64,000 bases of DNA from NCBI GenBank assembly GCA_001414345.1, contig LLCB01000200.1, forward strand, positions 1 to 64,000, given 5' to 3'. Position numbers and translations under genes: made by a program. Origin of the DNA: Hymenoscyphus infarciens. Lineage: Eukaryota > Ascomycota > Leotiomycetes > Helotiales > Helotiaceae. Shown here one piece after another: positions 25,975 to 37,000 of the stretch. The notes below the pieces were generated by a model, which saw only the letters and a program-made list of their open reading frames with translations, had not been told where the DNA came from and searched no databases. Position 1 is the stretch's first letter. Every line of letters starts with the position of its first letter.

Positions 25975-26520
25975 AAACTTTTCAACAATTCAGAGTAGGT
26001 TTAGAACCTCTTTAAATAGGATCGGAACCTTAGAATCTCTCTAAACTATAGTCTAACGATAGCTCTAAACGTTTCAACGATTCAGAATAGGTTCGGAACC
26101 TTAGAACCTCTCTAAATATAATCAGAACCTCTCTAAATAGGATCTAAACCTTAGAGTCTCTCTAAACTATAGTCCAACGATAGCTCTAATTAATTCAACG
26201 ATTCTAAATAGGATCGGAACCTTAGAACCTCTCTAAATATAATCAGAACCTCTCTAAATAGAATCTAAACCTTAGAGTCTCTCTGAACTATAGTCCAACG
26301 ATAGCTCTAATTAATTCAACGATTCTAAATAGAATCGGAACCTTAGAACCTTTCTAAATATAATCAGAACCTCTCTAAATAGGTTCTAAACCTTAGAACC
26401 TCTCTGAATATAATTAGAACCTCTCTAAATAGGATCAGAACCTTAGAATTTCTCTAAGCAGAATCGGATACTATGTTAACTCTTACTTAAGCTATTGAAA
26501 TCGATTTAATACTAAGTTAA
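25975..26520 (-). repeat. GGTTCTAAACCTATT subterminal block of B1
   Basis: Irregular direct repeats built on GGTTCTAAACCTATT and AGAGAGGTTC (here inverted: AGAACCTCTCTAAATA), with interspersed ATAGCTCTAATTAATTCAACG. The same block is found next to the left end of C1 (10,430-10,870), C2 (28,130-28,510), C3 (31,020-31,340) and C4 (52,935-53,590), so it marks the left side of family C. Confidence 0.88.
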
Positions 26521-28085
26521 ACTAGTATTAAGCAAAAGCGAGTAAGCATATACGTAGTTTAAAAAATATATCTAAAATAAAGTACTTAGAAGAAAAAAAA
26601 AAGTCTAGAGAGAGTGTTTTTTTTTTTAATAGTAATTTAAGCGGCTTTTTATATATAAACCTTATATAATTTTTATATTCTAGTAGTTCTTAAATTTAGA
26701 GCTACTAGCGTATAAATTTAGTAAGTTACGTAACTAAAGTAGGTTATATAGTAGAGCGTGGCTTTTATACCAGGGTCGCTCTTACCGAACACGGTACGCT
26801 ACATATAACTAGCTACTTACGTAACCGCCAAGACCTAGCACATAGGCCACCCCCACCTTCGACTTCGACTTCGACTTCGACATCTTCTATCTTCGACTTC
26901 GACATCTTCGACTTCGACACTTCACTTCGATAACAACGACAACAACGATAACTATCTATCGCTATCGCATCGTATTCCTTACTTAGCATCGACATTAAGC
27001 CGCTTATCGACATTATAATCTAGGTCGTATTCGTTATATTCGCTACCCTAGTTAATTCCACGTCGTCGAATAACATCAGCTAGTATAGGTATATTTCACA
27101 GTCGGACTTTCAGCTAAGTAAACTAGAGCCCTCGAATTAGTCGCCTAGTAAATCAAAAGCATTAGATTTATTATCTACATCATCGCTGTTGCTATTAGTA
27201 CGTACTATTTCTACCCTTACTTCCTAAACTAACGTATATGCCTTATAGTTTCTAACCGACCAACTAACTAACTAACTAACTAATCAAACCAATCACATCG
27301 AGGCATATATATAGGGATAACGTTATTTAGGTTAGTAGAACATTTAGTAGATTATTTAGTAGAATAATTAGTAGAATCAGTGGAATCAGTAGAATTAGTA
27401 GAATTAGTAGAAGCAGGACTCGAGTATTTAACAAACTAGGGCATGTTATATAAGAGTAGTATAGCTATATAATATACACCTAATTACGTAATTCTAGTCT
27501 TTTTTTATATATATTCTTAAGTAATAAATAGTTTTTAGTACTAATTTAAGGCTACTCTAATACTAAGTTACTACTAGTTTAAGACAGGTCTAGAATTAAG
27601 TTAAACTAGTGTCTAATACTAACTTAACTCACTAACCCGGTTTATAACCCGGTTCGACTTGCTAAAACGAGTCAGGTTTTACTACTATAAATCATCTTAA
27701 GTCGGTTTCAAAGCATATTAAACCTAGTTCTTAAATCATTTTAAACTACTTTAATCTAGTTTATAAACTAGCTCGAACATGTTTCGTAAATCGGTCTAAG
27801 TCACCTTAAGTCGGGGTTAAACCGAATTCAACCCCGACTCAAAACCCTCGCGGGTTAGTAGTAAAGTAAGTATATATTAATAGTCTTTATATTTAGAGCT
27901 ACTAGTATATAAGTTTTATTATATTATATAACTAAAGTAAGTTATATAGTAAGGCGTAGCTTTCGTACTAGAGTCGCTCTTACTAAACATAGTATATTAT
28001 ATATAACTAGCTATATAACCGCTAAGACCTAAAGATATATAAGCTACTTCTACCTTTAACTTCGACTTTGACTTCGACTTTAATA

Positions 28086-30018
28086 CGTAAAACTACTAGT
28101 TTAAATCAGTATTAAATCGATTTTAATAGCTTAAGTAAGAGTCGATATAGTATCCGATCTTATTTAGAGAGGCTCTACGGTTCTGATCCTATTTAGAGAG
28201 GTTCTAATTATATTCAAAGAGGTTCTAAGGTTTGGATTATATTTGGAGAGGTTCTGAATCTATTCTGAATTGTTGAAACGTTTAGAGCTATAGCTAGTTA
28301 TAGTTAAGAGAGGTTCTAATAGGTTCCGAGGTTCCGATTCTATTTAGAGAGGTCCTAAACCTATTTAGAGAGGTTTCGAGGTTCTGATCCTATTTGGAGA
28401 GGTTCTGAACCTATTCTGAATCGTTGAATTAATTAGAGCTATAGCTAGCTATAGTTTAGAGAGGTTAAGGTTTAGAACCTATTTAGAGAGGTTCCGAACC
28501 TATTCTGAACTTATTCTAAGTAGTTCTAAGTAGCTTAAGCTATTCTATTATAACTAATACTAGCTTTAGTATATACTAGCTATATATTAGTAGTATAATA
28601 ATACTTAAAAAGTACTTAGAAGAAAAAATAAAAAGTCTAGAGAGAGTGTTTTTTTTTAAAGTTGATTTAAGTGACTTTTTATATATTAACTTTGATTAGT
28701 AATTATATATTAATAATCCTTATAATTAGGGCTACTAGCGTATAAGTTTTAGTAAGTCACGTGACTAAAGGGTCACATGGTAGGGCGTGGCTTTCGTACT
28801 AGGGTCGCTCTTGCCTAACACAGTACACTACGTACAACTAGCTACGTAACCGCTAAGACCTACGGGCGTACGGGCTACTCTCACCTTCGACTTCGACTTC
28901 GACTTCGACTTCGACTTCGACTTCGACTTTGACACTTTAACATTGATACTTCGACGACGACGACGACGATAACTCTCTATTGCTATCGTATTACATTTGT
29001 TACTTAGTATCGGGCTGCTTATTAGTATCGTAATCCACGTTGTATTTGTCGCGTTTGCTACCCTGGTTAATTCTACGTTGTCGGCTAGTACCGGTATATT
29101 TCACAGTTAGACTTTTAGTAGAGTGAATAAGAAGCTTCGAATTAGTTACTTAGCGAATTAGAAGCGTTGGATTTGTTATCTACGTTATTGCTGTCGCTGT
29201 TGCTGTTGCTTTTATGGTACGTACTATTTCTACTCTTACTTCTTGAAGTAACGTGTGTGCCTTATAGTTTCTAACTGACCGACCGACTGAACTAATCATA
29301 TTGAGGTATATATATAGGGATGACGTTATTTAGGTTAGTAGAACAATCGGTAGAACAATCGGTAGAACAATCGGTAGAATAATTAGTAAAATAATCGGTG
29401 GAATAATCAGTAGAATAATCAGTGGAATAATCAGTAGAATCAGTGGAATTGGTAGAAGCTAGACTCGGGCATTCGATAAACCAGGGTATATTACATAAGA
29501 GTAGTATAGCTATGTAATATACACCTAGTCACGTGATTTTAAATTTAAGTCCTTTTTCAAGCTCTTTTTCAAGCTCTTTTTCAAACTCTTTTATTCTTAA
29601 TTACTTTTCAATACTAGCCTAAAACTAGCTCTAACCTTATTCTAAACCAGTTCTGAACCAGTTCTAAACTAGTTCTAAACTAGTTTAGAACTATTTATAC
29701 AAAGTCGACTCTAGATCAGATACGTTTAAGGTATTATAGATTAAGAAACTAATTTAGCTCTCTTTTAAACCTAGCTCTAAATCGGTTCTAAACTAGCTCT
29801 AAGCTAGTAGAACCTCTCTAAACCAGTTCAGAACCAGTTCCAAACCGGTTCTAAATCGGTTCCGAATTAGTTCTAAACTAATAGAACTACTCTAATACTA
29901 ATCCGACCCTAGGTCGACCTTAATTCAAACCAGAGTTAAATCGAAGTCGAATCAGAGTCGAATTAGAGTTAAATCAGAGTCGAATTAGTATTAAGTAAAT
30001 AGCGGTTCGGTAGTATAG
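28086..30018 (+). mobile_element. Family C element C2, complete (1.93 kb)
   Basis: Left end CGTAAAACTACTAGTTTAAA (divergent from the family left end), right end ...TAGCGGTTCGGTAGTATAG, flanked by TA. The target is the core of C1: A0 reads GACTTTAATATCTTTAAC at 273, while here GACTTTAATA (28,076-28,085) and TATCTTTAAC (30,019-30,028) are separated by C2. Order: GGTTCT block; shared core with seven CTTCGA units at 28,885-28,926; CACGTGACTAAAGGGTCACA near 28,757; GTTCTAAACTAGTTC block (29,630-29,890); GAATCAGAGTCGAATTAGAG array (29,930-29,990); right TIR. No gene. Confidence 0.88.
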
Positions 30019-31630
30019 TATCTTTAACTTTAATACTTTACTTTAATAATAATAATAATAATAACTATCTCTTACTATTATATTATATTTATTACTTACT
30101 ATTATATCGTATTTATTACTTACTATTATATTATATTTATTACTTAGTATTAGGCCGCTTATTAGTATTATAATCTACGTCGTCTTTATTATATTTACTA
30201 CCCTAGTTAATTCCACGTTATTAAATACTAATAATATACCTCTTCTTTTTTAACGATTTAGATACATTTTATAGTTAGACTTTTAATAGAGTAAATTAGA
30301 AGCCTCGAATTTATTATCTACGTTATTACTATTACTATCGCTATCGCTTTTATAGTATATACTATTTCTACTCTTACTTCCTAAACTAACGTATATGCCT
30401 TATAGTTGCTAACTAACTAACTAACTAATCTAACTAATTATAATATAATATATATATATAGATAACGTTATTTAAGTTAGTAGAATAATTAGTAGAATAA
30501 TTAGTAGAATAATTAGTAGAATTAGTAGAATTAGTAGAATTAGTAGAATTAGTAAAAGTAAGACCTAGGCATTTAGGCATATTACGTAAAAGTAGTATAG
30601 CTACCTAATTTATACCTTTTTATATGATTTTAAATTTAAGTTCTTTTTTAAGCTCTTTTAGTTCTTTTTTGATACTAGCTTAAAACTAGCTTAAAACTAG
30701 TTCTAAGCTAGTTCTAACCTAGTTTAGAACTAAAGTTAACTATAGTTTAGATATGTTTAAGGTATTATAAATTAAAAAACTAATTGAACTCTCTTTTAGA
30801 GCTAGACCTAACTCTCTTTCAGAACCAGTTCTAAACTAGTTCTAAACTAGTTCTAATCCTAGGTTAACCTTAACTCGAATCAGAGTCGAGTTAGAGTTAA
30901 GTTAGAGTCGAATCAGAGTTGAATCGAAGTCAAATCGGAGTTGAATTAGAGTTAAGTAAATAGCGGTTAGGCAGTATAGTACGTATATACTCACTCGCTC
31001 TTACTTAAACCTATTTCAAATCAGTATTAAATCGATTTTAATAAGTTTAGAATAAGTTCGGAATAAGTTCTAAATAGGTTCTAAATAGGTTCTAAATAGG
31101 TTCTAAATAGGTTCTAAATAGGTTCTAAACCTATTCTGAATCGTCGAAACGTTTAGAGCTATAGCTAGACCGTAGTTTAGAAAGGTTCCGAACCTATTCT
31201 GAATCGTAGAAACGTTTAGAGCCATCGCTAGACTATAGCTTAGAGAGGTTCTAAACCTATTCCAAATTAATCGGAATTATTAAATTAATTAGAGCTATAG
31301 CTAGCTATAGTTTAGAGAGGTTCCGAACCTATTCTGAACCTATTCTAAGTAGTTCTAAGTAGCTTAAGCTTTTCTCTTTTAACTAATACTAGCTTTAGTA
31401 TATACTAGCTATATCTTAGTAGTATATTAATACTTATATGCTCTCTAGAAGGGTTTTAAAATAGAGTTAAGTCTAATTCGACATAGAGTTAGAGACGATT
31501 CAATAATTCAAGTCGTGTTATAAGCTATCTTAAATTAGTTCATAATATAGATTAAGTCGAGTTCAAGATAGAAAGCAGTATTAAACTAGGTTATAAATCG
31601 GTTTAAAATGTTTATAAACCTATATTAGAA

Positions 31631-31990
31631 ATCAAGTTTATAATTTAAACTATATTACAACTTTTCTAAAAACTTAAACTATATCTTTAACCTACTTAAA
31701 GTATATCATAACTTTTATAAAAACTTAAACTATATCTCTACCTTACTTAAGATATATTATAACTTTTCTAAAAACTTAAACTATATCTTTAACCTACTTA
31801 AGGTATATTATAACTTTTATAAAAACTTAAACTATATCTTTAACCTACTTAAGATATATTATAACTTTTCTAAAAACTTAAACTATATCTTTAACTTACT
31901 TAAAGTATATTATAACTTTTCTAAAAACTTAAACTATATTTTTAACTTACTTAAGGTATATTATAACTTTTCTAAAAACTTAACCTATAT
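31631..31990. repeat. 51-bp tandem repeat near left end of D
   Basis: About seven units of a 51-bp sequence beginning AAACTTAAACTATATCTTTA and ending TATTATAACTTTTCTAA. Units differ at few positions. Subterminal tandem repeats of this kind are common binding arrays for transposases in large DNA transposons; that role is inferred here. Confidence 0.9.
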
Positions 31991-32219
31991 TATCTTAATA
32001 TACCTCTAATATATTATTAAAGCTACTTAGTCTTATTCTAAGACTATTATAAGATAATTAGATAAATACTTAATTAAAACAAGAATTAATATAAAGATAA
32101 GCTATAAGAAAATCATTTATTCTCTATCTATAAAACTACCTAAATCTACCTAATATAGTAATAATAAGTAGAAGTATATAAGAGAGATAAAGAGTAAGTT
32201 AATAAAGCTAGTTAGTAAT

Positions 32220-33360
32220 AATATATAGAGCTAGCAGATAATAGCTTTGTAGATAGCTTCGCAGATAGCTTCGTAGATAGCTTCGTAGATAGCTTCGTAG
32301 ATAGCTTCGTAGATAGCTTCGTAGATAGAGAGCTTCTTAGATAGAGAGCTAGTAGAGAGCTAGTAAGCTAGCGGAGAGCTCGTAAGCTAGTAGAGAGCTA
32401 GTAGATAGCTTCGTAGATGAATAGCTTTGTAGATAAATAGCTTCGTAGATAAATAGCTTTGTAGATAAATAGCTTTATAGATAAATAGCTTTGTAGATAA
32501 ATAGCTTCGAGCTTCGTAGATAAAGAGCTTTATAGATAGAGAGCTAGTAGAGAGCTAGTAAGCTAGTAGAGAGCTAGTAAGCTAGTAAAGAGCTAGTAAG
32601 CTAGTAGAGAGCTAGTAAGCTAGTGAAGAGCTAGTAAGCTAGTAGAGAGCTAGTAGATAGCTTTGTAAATAGCTTTATAGATAGAGGGTTAGTAGATAGA
32701 GAGCTAGAGAGCTAGTAGATAAAGAGCCTTCGTAGATAGAGAGCTAGTAGAGAGCTAGTAGATAGCTTTGTAAATAAATAGCTTCGAGCTTCGTAGATAG
32801 AGAGCTAGTAGAGAGCTAGTAAGCTAGTAGAGAGCTAACAGATAAATAGCTTTGTATATAAATAGCTTTGAGCTTTATAAATAGAGAGCTTTATAGATGA
32901 AGAGCCTTCGTAGATATAGAGCTCGTAGATAGAGAGCCTTTGTAGACAGAGAGCTGGCAGATAGCTTCGTAAATAGCTTCGCAGATAGAGAGCTAGAGAG
33001 CTAGAGAGCTAGAGAGCTAGAGAGCTGGAGAGCTGGAGAGCTAGAGAGCTAGAGAGCTAGAGAGCTGGAGAGCTAGAGAGCTAGAGAGTAGGCAGATGGC
33101 TTCGTAAATAGCTTCGTAGATAGAGGGTTAGCAGATAGAGAGCTAGAGAGCTAGCAAATAGAGAGCCTTCGTAGATAGAGAGCCTTCGTAGATAGAGAGC
33201 TAGTAGAGAGCTAGTAGAGAGCTAGCTTCGCAGATAGCTTCGTAGATAGCTTCGTAAATAGCTTCGCAGATAAATAGCTTTATAGATAAATAGCTTCAAG
33301 CTTCGTAGATAGAGAGCTAGTAGAGAGCTAGTAGATAGAGGGTTAGTAGATAGAGAGCCT
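32220..33360. repeat. Compound minisatellite (AGCTTCGTAGAT / AGAGAGCT units) in D
   Basis: More than 1.1 kb of intermixed short units: AGCTTCGTAGAT (12 bp, at least six in a row from 32,266), AGATAAATAGCTTTGT, AGAGAGCTAGTAAGCTAGT and AGAGAGCT (8 bp, 32,988-33,090). It keeps more G and C (GAGAGCTGGAGAGCTGG, GGCAGATGGCTTCG) than its surroundings. No gene. Confidence 0.92.
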
Positions 33361-33539
33361 TTAGACCTATAGAGGTAATATCGACTCTTACTATAAGAAC
33401 TTATAATCTCTCTATATTCTAGCGAAATAGAGAGAGTACGTAGAGTGTTAAATAGAGTTCTATAATATATGTCTAAGAGAAGCTTAGATATATACCTACT
33501 AGGTAAATAAGTACCTCTTTAAATATAACACTAGATAAA

Positions 33540-34005
33540 GAGCTTCGTAGATAGCTAAGGGGTTTCGTAGATAAGAGAGTTCGTAGATAAGAGGTTTCGC
33601 AGATAAGAGAGGTTTCGTAGATAAGAGAGGTTTCGTAGATAAGAGAGGTTTTATACCAAAGCTATAGATTAGACAACCTTGTCTATATTATTTAATTATA
33701 TATATACTATCGCTTTTAGAGTCTTCTACTCCTCTTCTTCTCTTCGACGACGATTAGATTCTTTAAGCTTCTACTTCTCTTCTTCTCTTCAACGACGATA
33801 TCCTCGTTCTCTATCTTCTATAATATTATCGTCCTCTATCTTCTATAATATCCTTGTTCTCTATCTTCTATAATATTATCGTTCTCTATCTTCTATAATA
33901 TCCTCGTTCTCTATCTTCTATAATATTCTTATTCTCTATCTCTTATAATATCCTTATCCTTTATCTCTTATAATATCCTTGTTCTCTATCTCCTATAGTA
34001 TATCA
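33540..34005. repeat. Further minisatellites in D (GGTTTCGTAGATAAGAGA; 25-bp CTCTATCTTCTATAATAT)
   Basis: First an 18-bp-type unit GGTTTCGTAGATAAGAGA (33,548-33,645), then, after a non-repeat stretch with two CTTCTCTTCGACGACGAT-like words, about eight units of a 25-bp repeat containing CTCTATCTTCTATAATAT (33,805-34,000). A 64-codon open frame at 33,679-33,873 is a by-product. Confidence 0.85.
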
Positions 34006-34009
34006 GTCT

Positions 34010-37000
34010 TCTAAAGTCTCTAATCCTCTTTACTTTCTCGTAGTTTATATCTATTCTAGTATTATCTATTTATATATAGTTTAAAGAAGTATTCGTCGTA
34101 GTATAAAAGCAGCTATTAGTTATAAGAAGAGGAGTTAGAATTAAGTAGAGTTAAATTATTATAAGGAATCGTATTCGTAAGAAAGCGTATTTGTAAATCG
34201 TATTTATAAATCGTCGTAGAGTTATTATATCGTAAATCGCGGAGTTATTAAATCGCGGAGTTATTATATTATAAACTTAAGGCTCTAAAGCTAAGCTATA
34301 AAAACTAATCTCTAGTATATATCCTTTATAAATAGCCTCTAATTAGCTAGCTTTTTTATAATAAATTTAACTTTATATTACTTAAATATAATTAAGTAGA
34401 GTTATAAATGTCTTATAAAAAGAGTAGCTTAATTAGTTAATATATAGTTATATAGGCGTTATATAAGAGCTTAACTTATTATTTCTATTATTAAGATATA
34501 TAACTAATCTACTAATAAATATTTATAGTAGTATTAATAGCTCTCTAGCTTAGTATATATACTTTGCCTTTAAGAGTAGAGGTTTCCTTAACTAGATATA
34601 AAATTATAGTCTTATAAGATTATTACGCTTTTAATTATATCTTAATTTAAGAGTCTTTAGATAAAGTTTACTACTATTTCTTAGTTATAAAGTTCCTTAA
34701 ATTTTAATATAGTTAGATATATTCTTATTTTACTACTATTTTTTTTACTAAAATTACTATTCTTACGTTTTATAAGATATTTAAAAGCTAATATATATAA
34801 CTTAATTTATTTTTAGTATATAAATTATAAATAGCTAAGTATTCTAGGATATTATTTCTTTTTATTAAAAGTCTAATTATAAAATATACTTATATTATTA
34901 AAAAATAAGAGTAAGGTATTATAATTATAAAGTATAAAATAGATCTTTACTATTTATATAAAATAAGAAATATAGTATTATATAAAATAAATAATATAGT
35001 ATACTAACTCTAAACTTCTATTATAAATAGAGTATAATAACTAGGGTATAATAATAAATAGTAAATTCTACTAAGTATAATAAAATAAATTAATACTAAA
35101 ACATCTTCTCTTTATTTACTTATTCCTTTATTCTATTATTCTCTTATAAATTTATATAATTATTAAAGATAATACTAATCTATACCTAAGAAAGGCTTTT
35201 TAATCTAATATAACTAATATATATAAAGTATAGAAAGAACTTAAAAGTAGAAGTAATAAGAAAAAGTAAAAGATAGAAAAAATAAGAAAAGATAAAAGAT
35301 AGAAAAAATAAGAAAAGGTAAAAGATAGAAAATTAAATACTAAGATACTAAATACTAGATACTTAGACTAAAGAGGTTCTAAGAAAGGCTTTTCTCTTCC
35401 TTACTAAGATTATTACTCTTCTCTTAATTTATTATCTCTCTCTTTATTACTATTAGAAAAGAATCTATCTAAGATATTAGTCTTACTTATCTTATTAATA
35501 TCTAACTATATAGATACTATCTTAGAAGCTAGTATAAGATTAATATCTTATAAAGGAAAGTACTTAATAATATAATACTTAATAATCTTCTTATATTTAT
35601 ATATACTTTCTAAGAACGTTATAGTCTATTAGCGATTATAAAGAGAGTTATCTAATAGAACACCTTAGTTATATAAGACATTTATATAAGCTAGTATAAG
35701 TATATAAATATATATAACTATCTTAAATAAGCTTTTACTACCTTTTTAAGTAAAAGAACTTATATTTTAACTAATAATAACCTTTTTAAGTAATTCGATT
35801 AAAATCTACTAATTAGTAGGTAAAATAGAATAATATAAGTAACTAATACTTCTAGTATTCCTATTTAATAGTATTAAATATATTATCCTATTTAGTTAAT
35901 CTATCTTACTCTATATTATTTATAAATACTTAAGTAATAATTTAAAATACTTAATTATATATCTAAGGCTTCTAATTCTTTATATCTTATAAAGTCTTTT
36001 TACTAGCTTTTCTTATTAAAGAATAACGCTTCTTATATAGATAATATACATTTATACCTAGTAATATAATATCTTTATAGTAAAATATAGCTAAGAATAG
36101 TTACTAGTTAAGCTACTTAAGTTTATAGTTAGCTTTAGTCTTAGAAATAGAAAATTTAATAACTTTAACGTCTTTAAAAAGTAAGTTATAGTAATCTACG
36201 GTTTACTCTTTAGTAGATGTTATTAGTAGATATAGAGAGGTTTAGAAAGCTACTACTACTATTTTCCTTACTTTAGAAAGAGCTAGTTTAGCCTTTATTA
36301 CCTTAGATTTTAAAATAATAAATACCTTTACTATAACCTTAGTAGAGTTATTAGAATATAGTATATTAGTTAATAGAGTACCTTAGAAAAGGGTTTCCTA
36401 GATATATCTTACTTTTAAAGAAAAGGGTTAACTTCTAAGACTTTAACTTAGTTAGTTTATCTAAAGAGTTAAGAGTAAGACTATTATTATCCTATTTATA
36501 TTAATTTACTATATTATATTCTAGCTCTTCTTTATATATATTATTTAATTAGAAGAGATATATAAAACAATAAGTATTATTAACTTAAGTATTATCTACG
36601 TCTTCTAGAAAACTATCTTTATATTATTCTTATTATAGTAGATAAGAAGTAGCTAACTCTTCGTCTTGATTTTCTTTTATATAGAAATTATTAGTTAGAC
36701 AGGTTTTTTTATTCTATAATAGCTTTTAGAATTATTATAAAGATATATAATAATTACTCTCTTAAGATAGCTTTTAGAATTATTATAAAGGTATATAATA
36801 ATCGCTCTCCTAAAATAGCTTTTAGAATTATTATAAAGATATATAATAATTACTCTTTTAAGATAGCTTTTAGATATATTTTACTTTATATTAACTTCCT
36901 ATACTAGTTATATTATCTAGAAGTTTATTAATTAAAGCTAATAGTACTTGTTCTTTAGACTTATTCTTAGATTTATTTACCTAAAAAAAGCTTTCTTAGT

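Larger units (their letters stand above)
11343..26554 (-). mobile_element. Large family C element B1 (15.2 kb), reversed
   Basis: Termini: CTATACTGCTGAACCGCTAT at 11,343 and, as inverse complement, CGTATATGCTTACTCGCTTT ending at 26,554. Both continue into GCTTAATACTA..TT.AACT, an imperfect TIR of about 45 bp. Flanks are TA on both sides. Subterminal blocks match small family C elements in reverse order: GTTCTAAACTAGTTC-type at 11,460-11,600 and GGTTCTAAACCTATT-type at 25,975-26,520. In place of the small-element core it holds about 13 kb of internal sequence, including a gene remnant at 24,307-25,413 and the later insertion A5 (18,234-19,871). It is a candidate former autonomous element of the family; no transposase could be recognised in it. 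Confidence 0.82.
11028..27866 (+). mobile_element. Family A element A4, split by the 15-kb element B1
   Basis: Left end CTTATATACTCTCTACTAGG at 11,028 (TA before it at 11,026-11,027); right end GGGTTAGTAGTAAAG at 27,866 (TA after). Its own pieces are 11,028-11,342 and 26,555-27,866, about 1.63 kb in total, like other A elements. The break is documented: A5 reads ...GACTTAGTTTAAAAAATA at 18,592; A4 reads ...AACTTA at 11,342 and TAGTTTAAAAAATA at 26,555. It sits in the core of C1 at a TA present in C2 (TTGATTAGTAATTATATATT). Confidence 0.88.
10387..30979 (+). mobile_element. Family C element C1, outermost shell of a nested stack
   Basis: Left end CGTATATATCTACTCGCTTT at 10,387; right end ...TAGCGGTTAGGCAGTATAG at 30,979, followed by TA. 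Its own sequence is in pieces: GGTTCTAAACCTATT block and start of core (10,387-11,027); core (27,867-28,085); rest of core and GTTCTAAACTAGTTC block (30,019-30,979). The gaps are A4 (11,028-27,866, itself holding B1) and C2 (28,086-30,018). Removing the insertions leaves about 1.8 kb, the usual size of a small family C element. The left flank lies in a pseudogene whose uninterrupted copy at 24,929 confirms the TA target. Confidence 0.8.
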
